Notes: generated from the sequence alone by a model not told the origin. DNA of 37,350 nt from an uncultured Muribaculum sp. (GCA_910578835.1 CAJTSK010000025.1:1-37350), one strand, 5' to 3'. Counted from the first letter of the stretch, positions 7,212 through 15,029 are shown. Numbers and translations: made by a program.

Positions 7212-7924
7212 TTTTCGGGATCTTCATCCATAGAAACGACAATCCTCTCAATATTTCCCTTATACGTTTTTACAAAGCTATTACTTCGTATATTCCTGTC
7301 AAGATTGTTCTCTGATAAATTACCAGGCTTGGTTATCCACTTTTTTGTTATCACAGTACCCAATCCATCAGTAATATAAATGTGGCAAAAGAAGACAGAA
7401 GATGACTGAAGATTGTTTAAAAATGTAGTTTTATCAGGCATGTAATCAATCCTATATGAGTCAACATTTTTGCATTTGATAATTGGCAACAGGTTTGCGT
7501 TAAAATCGACATTTTTAGGGGCGTTATTCACCTTTTTTTCTATCTCTTCAAGAGATAATGTCGGTCTTTTTACCCCTTTGTCAAAGTTACTATGGTGGTC
7601 TTTACATAGTGCCTTTATAGACTTATTAAGAGGAAGGTGCACATAAAAAAACTTCTTCATAAAATCATCTAAATCTATCTCACGATTACCATTTGCATCA
7701 GAAGGGTAGTAACAGTTGATGATGGATTCAGCATATGCTAATCTATCAGAATTATTTTCATGATTATGCGCAGCTTCAAGACAGGTTCGTTTGTTACATC
7801 CGGGATGGGTACAGGTTTTAACCATCTTTTTATACCGTCTTGTATAGTGGCTGACCGCCTTGGTAAGGAGTGTTCCGCCAAAAATAGCGATAAATTCTTC
7901 GACAGTTCCAATGAATTTTGCCAT
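7208..7924 (-). CDS. HNH-like nuclease domain protein
   Basis: A 238-residue protein from the ATG at 7924. The frame stays open further upstream only to a GTG at 7957, which is less likely as a start. A zinc-knuckle/HNH arrangement is visible: CTHPGC at 38-43, then EAAHNHENN near 50-58 and a later LCKDHHSNFDKG. This matches the Cx4C...H...CxxHH pattern of compact HNH endonucleases and of 'HNH endonuclease signature' hypothetical proteins. The N-terminus (FIGTVEEFIAIFGG) is hydrophobic but not a clear signal. It is preceded by a leader of about 260 nt from a good promoter. Nuclease activity is inferred from motifs and the target is unknown. Confidence 0.75.
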   Translation of the reverse strand: MAKFIGTVEEFIAIFGGTLLTKAVSHYTRRYKKMVKTCTHPGCNKRTCLEAAHNHENNSDRLAYAESIINCYYPSDANGNREIDLDDFMKKFFYVHLPLNKSIKALCKDHHSNFDKGVKRPTLSLEEIEKKVNNAPKNVDFNANLLPIIKCKNVDSYRIDYMPDKTTFLNNLQSSSVFFCHIYITDGLGTVITKKWITKPGNLSENNLDRNIRSNSFVKTYKGNIERIVVSMDEDPEK

Positions 7925-7978
7925 AGTAATATTTGTTTTAAGGTTTCCCGCCCTCACGGAAGATGTTTTGATACGAAA

Positions 7979-8060
7979 GCGTGAGAGCCGCTTACGTCAT
8001 CTTATCCGATTAGGTGTCTGCAAATACCCGGGCAATAAGATAAGTAGCTGACCCTCACGC
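7979..8060 (-). other. Nested inverted repeats in the HNH gene leader
   Basis: GCGTGAG (7979-7985) pairs with CTCACGC (8054-8060), and inside it CTTATC (8001-8006) pairs with GATAAG (8039-8044). The CCCTCACG element recurs at about 7951-7958, close to the start codon. This lies between the predicted transcription start (about 8187) and the ATG at 7924, so the RNA could fold. No known riboswitch class was recognised. Confidence 0.45.
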
Positions 8061-8193
8061 CATATTTGGTATGACGCGAGAGTGCCTACCTCATCCATTG
8101 CCCTCGTTTGAAATTTTGCAGACTTCAATCGGCAAGACTCAGTAAGACACTTTCGTGTTTTCTTTATGTCTGCTGAACCGATGTTCAACATTG

Positions 8194-8224
8194 CAAAGGT
8201 AATAATAAATCTTCTATCTTACAA
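8194..8224 (-). promoter_or_regulatory. Promoter for the HNH gene and array
   Basis: Minus-strand TACCTTTG (8201-8194) matches TAnnTTTG, and TTG (8224-8222) lies 20 nt upstream, the usual -33 spacing in Bacteroidota. The predicted start is near 8187, which gives a leader of about 260 nt. Confidence 0.6.
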
Positions 8225-8244
8225 TGCTATTTAATTTAAGAACT

Positions 8245-8451
8245 TTACAAAGAAAGCCCCCGCAATTTCAGGTTTGAACTTTCCTTAAGCTGGGTCCATT
8301 CTTTTGTCATACATATACCGGAAGAGAAATATTTTGGTTTGCGAAGGTGATATACCTTCACTTTAATGGGATATTTGCCATCCTTGTTTGCTGTTCGCCG
8401 GTCTAAAACCACCGTTACGGTTACCCCGTCTCTATTATACGATTGTATCAT
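8245..8451 (-). pseudogene. Truncated tyrosine recombinase (N-terminal arm domain only)
   Basis: A 68-codon frame whose first 55 residues match the N-terminal arm-type DNA-binding domain of Bacteroidales phage/ICE integrases: VTVVLDRRTANKDGKYPI, then VKVYHLRKPKYFSSGICMTK and EW. Full-length members are about 400 residues. Here the core-binding and catalytic domains are missing and the frame ends after a short unrelated tail. The intact end faces the tRNA-like fragment at 8570, the usual integrase-att arrangement. It is the footprint of an integrated element whose recombinase was later lost. Confidence 0.8.
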
Positions 8452-8569
8452 ATCTTACATTAATTTGGTTTATCGTATATATCAGTATAAAGCGGAGATT
8501 ATAAGCAAACTGAACCTTGTTGTACGCTATAACAGAAGCCGTGCAATCAACGAAAATAGGCTTTTACTC

Positions 8570-8628
8570 GACTTATAATCAGGGAGTCATAGGTTCAAGC
8601 CATAGTGGGAACGCCACTTAAAAATCAG
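8570..8628 (+). repeat. Degenerate tRNA 3'-half, left att-like repeat
   Basis: The segment from GACTTATAATCAGGGAGTC through GGTTCAAG to TTAAAAATCA resembles an anticodon arm plus T-arm, and aligns with 9725-9783 over about 58 bp with scattered mismatches. The anticodon position reads TAT rather than CAT, and the stems no longer pair well. It is interpreted as an integration-site remnant. The rest of 8452-8835 holds no other gene that I can support. Confidence 0.6.
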
Positions 8629-8807
8629 CAGTAAAAGTGCATTTTTGTTTTTTTATTATAATTATGCCGTGTCTTGATTATTTCGTACGGCTTTATCTTT
8701 TAATATGAGAGAATTTGTAAAAGGTACATGATTCCGAAATGACAATGTTCTGTTTGGATTTACAACGATTTTCAGGGTTGGGGCGTTTATATATCAGAAA
8801 GAATCTT

Positions 8808-8815
8808 TATCTTTG
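8808..8815 (+). promoter_or_regulatory. -7 box TATCTTTG for mntA-hepT
   Basis: TATCTTTG matches TAnnTTTG and ends 20 nt before the mntA ATG, predicting a very short leader. No clear -33 box was seen at the usual spacing. Confidence 0.5.
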
Positions 8816-8835
8816 CACTTGTAGCACAGCAGTCT

Positions 8836-9141
8836 ATGAAGTTGATTGAACTAAACCTGCAACGAATCATTGACCTTTGCCGGAAGCACAAGGTCAAGAG
8901 TTTGGCTGTCTTTGGCTCTATCCTTACAGATAGATTCAACGACCAAAGCGATGTGGATTTACTTGTGGACTTCGATACGACCGACCATGAGAAGTGGGAT
9001 TACGTTACAAATTATTTCGATTTTCGTGACGCATTAGAACGGCTTTTCGGTAGGAAAGTTGATTTGGTTGTCGGAAAGGGGTTGCGTAACAAATACTTTA
9101 TCGCCAACGTAAACCGCACAAAACAGGTGATTTATGGTTGA
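8836..9141 (+). CDS. mntA: MntA-type antitoxin nucleotidyltransferase
   Basis: A 101-residue minimal nucleotidyltransferase. It has the polymerase-beta-like signature GSILTDRFNDQSDVDLLVDF beginning near residue 27: the GS, the D39-x-D41 metal pair and D45 are all there, with a further likely metal aspartate in KVDLVV. In MntA/HepT systems this antitoxin adds AMP to the HEPN toxin and silences it. Its stop overlaps the toxin gene by 8 nt, so the two are translationally coupled. The pair sits between two tRNA-derived repeats in an AT-rich island, suggesting it travels as a cassette. The length and complete active site support function. Confidence 0.92.
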   Translation: MKLIELNLQRIIDLCRKHKVKSLAVFGSILTDRFNDQSDVDLLVDFDTTDHEKWDYVTNYFDFRDALERLFGRKVDLVVGKGLRNKYFIANVNRTKQVIYG

Positions 9142-9523
9142 TGAATATATCTTGAAACACCTGCAAGACGTGTTGGATGCAATCAACGACTTGGAGAGTT
9201 GCTTTGTGGACTTTCCAAACAGATTTGACTTGTTTGAGAAAGACATAATGCGCAGATGCGTTGTTGAACGTAAGACTGAAATAATGGGAGAAGCCATCAA
9301 CCGCATCAGAAAGAAAGACCCTTCATTTGAAATACCAAACGCAAAAGAGGTAATCAATACACGGAATCGAATAATACACGGATATGACAGCGTGGAAACT
9401 GAATTTCTGTGGGGATTGGTAGTACGTCATATTCCTGAGCTTAAAAAAGACATTCAACGAATCATTGTTGAATACGAAGAACGATACAACCGCGAAAACG
9501 ACATACATTCCGATAGACAGTAA
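9134..9523 (+). CDS. hepT: HepT-type HEPN ribonuclease toxin
   Basis: A 129-residue HEPN (DUF86) protein. The catalytic motif is intact: R77-x4-H82-G-Y84 (RNRIIHGY), as required for HEPN RNases, and the tyrosine is the residue adenylylated by MntA in studied homologs. Helical segments flank it, and the C-terminus is basic and acidic mixed (VEYEERYNREND). It overlaps mntA by 8 nt. The system is a type VII toxin-antitoxin module with roles in element maintenance or phage defence in other species. A stretch of about 130 nt without a gene follows before the tRNA-like pseudogene. Confidence 0.92.
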   Translation: MVDEYILKHLQDVLDAINDLESCFVDFPNRFDLFEKDIMRRCVVERKTEIMGEAINRIRKKDPSFEIPNAKEVINTRNRIIHGYDSVETEFLWGLVVRHIPELKKDIQRIIVEYEERYNRENDIHSDRQ

Positions 9524-9652
9524 CCTATCCTATATAATCCACGACAATGGATCGATAGAACTAAACATTTACTAACAATTACAGTTTGTGTAAACCATAA
9601 AAAAGCGATTTCAAAAGTCTGTCTGAAAACAACCGCTACTTGATATTCATAA

Positions 9653-9770
9653 GGTCCGATAGCTCAGTTGGTTGCATCCAAAAGTGAGCGTCAGCGAACT
9701 TTCGGATGCAGCAGAGGGCAGAGTGACTCATAATCAGGGAGTCCTAGGCTCAAGTCCCAAGGGGACCACC
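9653..9770 (+). pseudogene. tRNA-Met-like pseudogene with a hairpin in the D-loop
   Basis: The 5' end GGTCCGATAGCTCAGTTGGTT and the 3' part with ACTCATAATCAG (CAT anticodon), GGCTCAAGTC and GGGGACCACC have the layout of a Bacteroidota tRNA-Met. Between them, inside the D-loop, lies a hairpin of about 36 nt (9674-9709). The acceptor stem pairs at only five of seven positions and the T-stem at about three of five, so a functional tRNA is unlikely. The 3' half is also the right copy of the att-like repeat. No covariance-model scan was possible here. Confidence 0.62.
9674..9709 (+). repeat. Hairpin element inserted in the tRNA-like sequence
   Basis: Stem GCATCCAAAAGT (9674-9685) pairs with ACTTTCGGATGC (9698-9709) at 11 of 12 positions. 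The loop GAGCGTCAGCGA is almost the loop GAGCGCAGCGA of the hairpins at 33.9-35.1 kb, while the stem is unrelated. Confidence 0.7.
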
Positions 9771-9783
9771 TATTAAAAATCAA
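9725..9783 (+). repeat. tRNA 3'-half, right att-like repeat
   Basis: This is the partner of 8570-8628. Both contain AATCAGGGAGTC and TTAAAAATCA with an imperfect middle. Together they bracket the mntA-hepT cassette, about 1.15 kb apart. Confidence 0.55.
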
Positions 9784-9870
9784 GAGACTGTCTAACAAGT
9801 TGTTGTCCTCAACATTATAGTTTACAAAAAATAATCACGCACATGTAGCTGCTTAGTCACCAATCTTTAG

Positions 9871-9878
9871 TAACTTTG
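9871..9878 (+). promoter_or_regulatory. -7 box TAACTTTG for the TPR/LuxR regulator
   Basis: TAACTTTG fits TAnnTTTG and lies 37 nt before the ATG at 9916. A -33 box is not obvious. Confidence 0.5.
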
Positions 9879-9915
9879 CATATTGTAAAAACCGTGTAAT
9901 AGACTGTCATTTAAT

Positions 9916-11601
9916 ATGGTTACGCCGAAATTTCGACATAGATGCCCAATACTGCTGATGCTTGTTATGTTTTTTGCGGCAAATATCGTGGTATCGTGTA
10001 CCCATTCTCAGCAATCTGCCCAGATTATTTCAGACGCTGAAAGAATAGCAGACGAGTATCCCGACAGCGCATTGAATATTTTGGAGTCGATAGACCCCTC
10101 TGACCTCAAAGCAGATTCTCTCAAAGCAAAATACCACTACTTCAAGGCTTACGGCCACATGAAACGCAACCATTCCATGATTGGGGATTCATTGATTTCC
10201 TTTGCTCACAATTATTATCGTGGAAAGGATATAGTTAAAGACATTCGGAGTGGTACGGCACTTGCATTCTACAAGTTTTGGATTGGCGACACTCCCGGCT
10301 CTATTGCCATGCTTGATTCTCTTACGAGATTGCCTGGTGTACCCGATTCTCTGATGGTGGAGGCATTGAGGATTCGTGTCTTGCTCGGTGCCGCCGAATA
10401 TCAAGGACGACAGATTATACCGTTGTCAAAAAGACTTTACGCACTTGAAACCGATACATTGAGAAAGATCGAGGCTAAATATATGCTTTTGGCCGGCTAT
10501 GAATATGCGGAGGAAACAGATTCAGCCTTACTACTCGTCGATGAGCTGATAAGCTATGCCCGCAGTCACAAGTGGGGCGACAAGCAATTCCAGTTTACGG
10601 TAGAACAGGCTCAGCTTCTTACTGAATCAGGACGGGATGGCGAAAGCGACAGACTTGTCGATGAAATATTCAGCAAGGCTGGGGCGGATAACGGGGCCAC
10701 CGATATGCTGCATTTCCAATATGCCATAAATGCGCTTAACAGAGGAGATGTGAACCGCGCAGTTCATCATCTCGCTGTTGCCGACAGTATGACCTTAAAA
10801 TTGAGGGGCGATGATAACGCTTACTTCCGCAGTTACAGCAATCTGCTCCATGCCATGATTGATTTCAAACGAAGCGGGCGTATAAAACTGACGCATATAA
10901 ATGGCCTTAATAATCGTCAGAACGAGCGGTATAATCGTGTGAAAGCCTCCCAGTGGGAATCTGAACGTGGCGCATTGCAACAGCAGAACCGTGCTCTTGC
11001 GTTGAAAGCCGACAGCGAGCACAAGACGGTGGTTATTCTCGTCATAAGTATTGTGGCTCTATTGATAGCAGGCGGCAGCGCATGGATTATCATATTGCGG
11101 CATCAACGTGAACGAGACAATGAAGAACGCATAGAGGCGTTGCAGAAAATGGTCAACGAATACAAATCGGCATCTGTTAAAGAAACGGAGAAAACCGATT
11201 CTTCCACATTGCGCGGAATCATGCTAAGGCAACTCGGCATTATCAAGATGGTTGCAGAGACTCCGACAGAGCAGAATCGAGAGATGCTACGTAAAATTTC
11301 CTCTATCGACGGAGAGACCAACGGCGAACTTGTGGACTGGGAGAATCTCTTTGAATTAATTGACTACCTCTATTCCAGTTTTTATAGTAAGCTCCATCGG
11401 AAGTATGGCGAACTTCTCACTCAAAAAGAGGAACAGATAATTGTTCTTATACTGGCTGGATTCTCAACTAAAGAGATAAGTGTGATAACCGGTCAGACAA
11501 CCTCAACAATTTATGTCCGTAAATCATCGGTAAGGAAGAAGCTCGGTGTCCCCGAAAAAGAAGATATTGTAGCTTTTTTACGACAGAGAGCAGATAATTA
11601 A
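9916..11601 (+). CDS. Membrane-anchored TPR protein with C-terminal LuxR-type HTH
   Basis: A 561-residue protein. Residues 1-28 are a lipoprotein-type signal ending in VVSC (C28). Residues about 35-340 are helical TPR-like repeats (for example YPDSALNILESIDPSDL). One membrane span follows near 372-395 (VVILVISIVALLIAGGSAW), then a coiled linker (EERIEALQKMVNEYK). A LuxR/GerE-type helix-turn-helix sits near 508-558 (LTQKEEQIIVLILAGFSTKE ... VRKKLGV). The layout is common in Bacteroidales: an envelope sensor whose cytoplasmic end binds DNA. The next gene on the same strand, an outer-membrane protein with repeated sites in its promoter, is a natural target (inference). The signal molecule is unknown. 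Confidence 0.88.
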   Translation: MVTPKFRHRCPILLMLVMFFAANIVVSCTHSQQSAQIISDAERIADEYPDSALNILESIDPSDLKADSLKAKYHYFKAYGHMKRNHSMIGDSLISFAHNYYRGKDIVKDIRSGTALAFYKFWIGDTPGSIAMLDSLTRLPGVPDSLMVEALRIRVLLGAAEYQGRQIIPLSKRLYALETDTLRKIEAKYMLLAGYEYAEETDSALLLVDELISYARSHKWGDKQFQFTVEQAQLLTESGRDGESDRLVDEIFSKAGADNGATDMLHFQYAINALNRGDVNRAVHHLAVADSMTLKLRGDDNAYFRSYSNLLHAMIDFKRSGRIKLTHINGLNNRQNERYNRVKASQWESERGALQQQNRALALKADSEHKTVVILVISIVALLIAGGSAWIIILRHQRERDNEERIEALQKMVNEYKSASVKETEKTDSSTLRGIMLRQLGIIKMVAETPTEQNREMLRKISSIDGETNGELVDWENLFELIDYLYSSFYSKLHRKYGELLTQKEEQIIVLILAGFSTKEISVITGQTTSTIYVRKSSVRKKLGVPEKEDIVAFLRQRADN

Positions 11602-11625
11602 GGCTCTTTTGGATTGTTGATGGTG

Positions 11626-11710
11626 GCATTAAGACTTTTCGGTTTCATATACACTGATAATCAGCATATTATATAGGTCGCATTAAGACTTTTATCTTTG
11701 GCGTTAAGAT
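11626..11710 (+). promoter_or_regulatory. Direct repeats GCATTAAGACTTTT upstream of the outer-membrane gene
   Basis: GCATTAAGACTTTT occurs at 11626-11639 and again at 11680-11693 (54 nt apart), with a shortened form GCGTTAAGAT at 11701-11710. The second copy sits just before, and the third directly after, the -33 TTTG, a good position for an activator or repressor. The LuxR-type regulator next door is the obvious candidate binder (inference). Confidence 0.6.
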
Positions 11711-11729
11711 GGATTTATGAGTAACTTTG
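11697..11729 (+). promoter_or_regulatory. Promoter of the outer-membrane beta-barrel gene
   Basis: TTTG (11697-11700), a 21-nt spacer and TAACTTTG (11722-11729) match the Bacteroidota promoter. Transcription would start near 11736, which rules out the upstream TTG at 11727 as a start codon and supports the ATG at 11760. Confidence 0.7.
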
Positions 11730-11759
11730 CGGTATGAAATCAATAAAATACAGCGCAAT

Positions 11760-13859
11760 ATGACAACAAAATTCTTAAACAGGATTATGATGGCTGCCAC
11801 CGCAATACTGCTTCCAGCCATCGCATCAGCCCAGGAGACTGCAGACACTATCGCCGCCCATGAACTGCACGAGATAGTGATAGAAGCCCCGAAGGTTATA
11901 CGTAAAGCTGATATGGATGTTTATCATCCCTCTAAAAGTGCGGTCGAAAATTCAAAGAACGGTATGCAATTGCTCAACAATCTCATGATACCGACTTTGA
12001 GTGTCAGCGACGCACTCGGCACCATACAAGCAGCCGGACAGTCGGTACAATTGCGCATCAACGGCCGCGAATCATCGATTGACCAAGTGAGGGCACTGTT
12101 GCCCGAAACCATCAAACGCGTGGAATGGATAGACAATCCCGGGCTTAGATATGGCGGAGCTAATTATGTGCTAAACTTCATTGTGAGCAATCCTACAGTG
12201 GGCGGTTCGCTGATGGCACAAGCACGTCCGGCTCTCAATCAGGCATGGGGCTTTTATATGGCCGACGCCAAGTTTAATACCGGTCGCTCACAATGGGAGG
12301 TCGGCGGCAACTTCAAGCTCACCAACAAGCTTAAAAGCCACCGCGACTATACGGAAACATTCACATATCCCGACGGACAATCAATAACACGTGATGAAAC
12401 CTCGCTTGGCGGCTCTATGGACAATTCCATGGCTAACGTATGGGCTTCCTACAACTATGTCAAACCTGACACCACTGTATTCATGGCGCAAATCGGCTAT
12501 CACAGAAACCTCAATGACAAGTTTATATACAATGGACTTCTTTCGCTTAGCAATGGTGCCGACGATGTATTGTTGACCGACATTAACGGAAACGAAGGCG
12601 GTACACCGTCACTTTCGCTATACTGGCAGCAGAATCTCTCACATAAGCAGATGCTTATTGTTAACTTCAACAGTTCGTTTTACTCCGGCAGGTCATATTC
12701 CAGCTATCTTGAACAATTGCCGGATGCCCGGAATCCGTGGGACTACATTACATCTATCAACACTGAAATCAAAGACCATAATCAAGCCTACGCAATAGAA
12801 GCCGATTACGTTAAGAATTGGGGAAACGGTCGTCTCACAGCCGGAGCCTCTTACACGGCCAACCGCAACCGTTCGCGCTATGACAACCTTGATGGAAGGA
12901 TTTTCCATCAAAGGCAAGACAAGGTATATCTCTTCGCCGAGTATTTCCACCGTTTCGGCAAATGGACGGCAGCAGCAGGAATGGGCTTACAATATACCGA
13001 CTTCCGTTTTAAGGAAACCAACCAGGGCAACCACTCGTGGAGTCCGCGTCCTCAGGCAACCATTACCTATTCGCTTAATCAAAGCCATAATTTCCGGCTC
13101 AATTTTACATCATGGCAATCTACACCCACTCTTGCCGAGACAAACATTGTGCCACAGCAACTTGACGGCTTTCAATGGCGTGTGGGAAATCAGGATATAA
13201 AGACCGCCAATTCCTATATGCTGACATTCCGCTATGGGTTTAATTTGCCCCGCCTCAACGGCTCTCTCGGCATCAGGGCATTTACTTCGCCTAACGCCAT
13301 CACCCCGCTCCTTTATTGGGACAGCGACCGCCTGATCACAACCTACGAGAACAGCCGTGGATTACAGAACCTCTCTTTCTTTTTTGCTCCGCAGATTGAA
13401 ATAATACCGAATTGGCTCATGGCAAGCGGCTATGTACAGTTTCGCATGGAGCGTATGCGTGGCACAGGATATGATTTGCACAGTAACGCATGGAGCGGCA
13501 ACGCACAGCTTGCACTGACACATTGGGGATTCACTCTTACCGGTCAATATGTACGCGCCCAACGCGACCTCTGGGGCGAGAAAATATCATGGGGAGAAGA
13601 CCTAAATATCATTGATTTAAGTTATAATTGGAAAGCGTGGCAGTTCTCAGCAGGTATCATTATGCCTTTCGGAAAGTATGACCAAGGCAACAAATTGCTG
13701 AGCAAATGGAACCGCAACGAGCAACATATTCATCTCGATATGCGTATGCCATACATCAGCGTGTCATACAATCTCCAATGGGGACGTCAAAAACGCGGAG
13801 CGCATAAACTTGTGGATATCGAGGCAAACGCCGACCGTTCGACAGCCGGAGGCCGATAG
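11760..13859 (+). CDS. Outer-membrane beta-barrel protein (TonB-receptor-like, no carboxypeptidase-type domain)
   Basis: A 699-residue protein starting MTTKFLNRIM with a signal peptide cleaved after AIASA. Residues about 30-150 look like a plug domain (IVIEAPKVIRKADMDVYHPS ... LRINGRESSIDQVRALLPET, then IKRVEWIDNPGLRYGG). The remainder is alternating aromatic strands of a beta-barrel, as in the outer membrane beta-barrel family (OMP_b-brl_3). It lacks the N-terminal carboxypeptidase-regulatory-like domain of SusC proteins, and no SusD partner follows, so import of a glycan is unlikely. The ATG at 11760 is preferred because the promoter lies upstream of it. It is expressed under the control region with GCATTAAGACTTTT repeats. 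Substrate unknown. Confidence 0.88.
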   Translation: MTTKFLNRIMMAATAILLPAIASAQETADTIAAHELHEIVIEAPKVIRKADMDVYHPSKSAVENSKNGMQLLNNLMIPTLSVSDALGTIQAAGQSVQLRINGRESSIDQVRALLPETIKRVEWIDNPGLRYGGANYVLNFIVSNPTVGGSLMAQARPALNQAWGFYMADAKFNTGRSQWEVGGNFKLTNKLKSHRDYTETFTYPDGQSITRDETSLGGSMDNSMANVWASYNYVKPDTTVFMAQIGYHRNLNDKFIYNGLLSLSNGADDVLLTDINGNEGGTPSLSLYWQQNLSHKQMLIVNFNSSFYSGRSYSSYLEQLPDARNPWDYITSINTEIKDHNQAYAIEADYVKNWGNGRLTAGASYTANRNRSRYDNLDGRIFHQRQDKVYLFAEYFHRFGKWTAAAGMGLQYTDFRFKETNQGNHSWSPRPQATITYSLNQSHNFRLNFTSWQSTPTLAETNIVPQQLDGFQWRVGNQDIKTANSYMLTFRYGFNLPRLNGSLGIRAFTSPNAITPLLYWDSDRLITTYENSRGLQNLSFFFAPQIEIIPNWLMASGYVQFRMERMRGTGYDLHSNAWSGNAQLALTHWGFTLTGQYVRAQRDLWGEKISWGEDLNIIDLSYNWKAWQFSAGIIMPFGKYDQGNKLLSKWNRNEQHIHLDMRMPYISVSYNLQWGRQKRGAHKLVDIEANADRSTAGGR

Positions 13860-14043
13860 AACGGCCAGAAGACAGAATCCATGTTGTAACAGCCAACGAA
13901 AAGATGACGAAAGGGCTTCATTATGTACAATGCCATGGAGGTGTTGACTGTCACCGTGCCGCATGGAAGCCTGCTCATTGATTTTCTGTAATCTGGGTAA
14001 GTTTATCAATGATTCTGATATTTATCCGATTATGACAGATGGT

Positions 14044-14051
14044 TAATTTTG
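14044..14051 (+). promoter_or_regulatory. -7 box TAATTTTG for the CMD-cupin gene
   Basis: TAATTTTG lies 29 nt before the ATG at 14080. A start of transcription near 14058 would place the earlier in-frame ATG (14056) at or before the RNA end, so 14080 is the likely start. The preceding 180 nt (13860-14043) shows nothing else. Confidence 0.5.
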
Positions 14052-14079
14052 CATCATGTATCACAAGCTCTTAGTATTT

Positions 14080-14940
14080 ATGGTCAAAATAAAGCAATTA
14101 ATAACCATGCTGGCATTATCAGCATTAACCACTCCAATCATGGCACAGCAAATTATCGAGGAGCGCTTTCAAAGCGGAGAGAAGAAAAAAATAGTGCAGA
14201 CCGCGGGACGCGACGCGCTCGGGGAGTTTGCGCCCGAATTTGCCCGTCTCAACGACGACATCCTGTTTGGCGAAGTGTGGAGCCGCAACGACCTGCTCTC
14301 GCTCCGTGACCGCAGCCTTGTCACCATCACATCACTCATCTCACAAGGCATCACCGACTCATCGCTGACCTACCATCTTCAGGAGGCGAAGAAAAACGGC
14401 ATTACCCGCGTCGAAGCCGCCGAGATTATCACCCACCTAGCATTTTATGCCGGATGGCCCAAGGCATGGGGCGCGTTCCGACTCGCCAAGGATGTGTGGA
14501 ACGACGACGTGACCGGTGACGACGCCAAGGCACAGTTTCAGCGTCAGATGATATTCCCTGTCGGCGAACCAAATACAGCGTTTGCCCGGTATTTCACCGG
14601 CAACAGCTATCTGGCGCCTGTCTCAACAGGGCAGATACCATTTTTCAACGTGACCTTTGAACCGGGTTGCCGCAACAACTGGCATATCCACAAGGCAGAA
14701 AGCGGCGGCGGACAGATGCTTGTAGGTGTTGCCGGAAGAGGATGGTATCAGGAAGAGGGCAAGCCGGCAATCGAGATACTACCCGGCACAGTCATTCATA
14801 TCCCCGCCAACGTGAAACACTGGCACGGGGCGGCAAAGGATTCATGGTTTGCCCATCTGGCATTTGAAGTTCCCGGGACAGCCACTGAAAATGTGTGGCT
14901 TGAGCCTGTAGGCGATGACAAATACGGCTTGCTGGAATAA
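14080..14940 (+). CDS. Exported carboxymuconolactone decarboxylase-cupin fusion
   Basis: A 286-residue protein with a signal peptide (MVKIKQLITMLALS ... IMAQ). Residues about 30-140 are a carboxymuconolactone decarboxylase (AhpD-like) helical domain: FARLNDDILFGEVWSRND, LSLRDRSLVTI and AAEIITHLAFYAGWPKAW. The usual AhpD CxxC pair is absent. Residues about 165-280 are a cupin with metal-type histidines: WHIHKAESGGGQ, GVAGRGWYQEEG, PGTVIHIPANVKHWHG. Both halves are known singly and as a fusion in Bacteroidota; the activity is unclear (decarboxylase- or quercetinase-like chemistry is possible). A periplasmic or secreted location is the odd part. The gene has its own promoter and ends at a strong hairpin shared with the convergent gene. 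Confidence 0.88.
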   Translation: MVKIKQLITMLALSALTTPIMAQQIIEERFQSGEKKKIVQTAGRDALGEFAPEFARLNDDILFGEVWSRNDLLSLRDRSLVTITSLISQGITDSSLTYHLQEAKKNGITRVEAAEIITHLAFYAGWPKAWGAFRLAKDVWNDDVTGDDAKAQFQRQMIFPVGEPNTAFARYFTGNSYLAPVSTGQIPFFNVTFEPGCRNNWHIHKAESGGGQMLVGVAGRGWYQEEGKPAIEILPGTVIHIPANVKHWHGAAKDSWFAHLAFEVPGTATENVWLEPVGDDKYGLLE

Positions 14941-14958
14941 TCAACGCGCTCTTAGCAG

Positions 14959-15000
14959 CGGAGGGTGCAGCGGACTATCATGTTTCCGCTACACCCTCCG
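14959..15000. terminator. Bidirectional terminator-like hairpin
   Basis: CGGAGGGTG (14959-14967) pairs with CACCCTCCG (14992-15000), and after one mismatch AGCGGA pairs with TCCGCT. The loop is 10 nt. It lies between the convergent CMD-cupin and yeiH genes. No long T run follows. Confidence 0.65.
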
Positions 15001-15029
15001 TGGTGTTTCTATCTTGTCTCAACGGGCTT

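Noticed and set aside
7925..7957. Longer start (GTG at 7957) for the HNH protein
   Set aside because: The ATG at 7924 gives a normal start, and the extension lies in the GC-rich CCCTCACG leader element.
8366..8578. 70-codon plus-strand frame over the integrase remnant
   Set aside because: It is antisense to a clear arm-type DNA-binding domain; its right end is the tRNA-like repeat.
256..9523. Complete type VI or polymorphic toxin system
   Set aside because: No Rhs, VgrG, PAAR, Hcp or toxin C-terminus was seen. Only possible immunity-type genes are present.
9653..9770. Functional tRNA-Met with an intron
   Set aside because: The insertion is in the D-loop, not the anticodon loop, is only about 36 nt, and the acceptor and T stems no longer pair properly.
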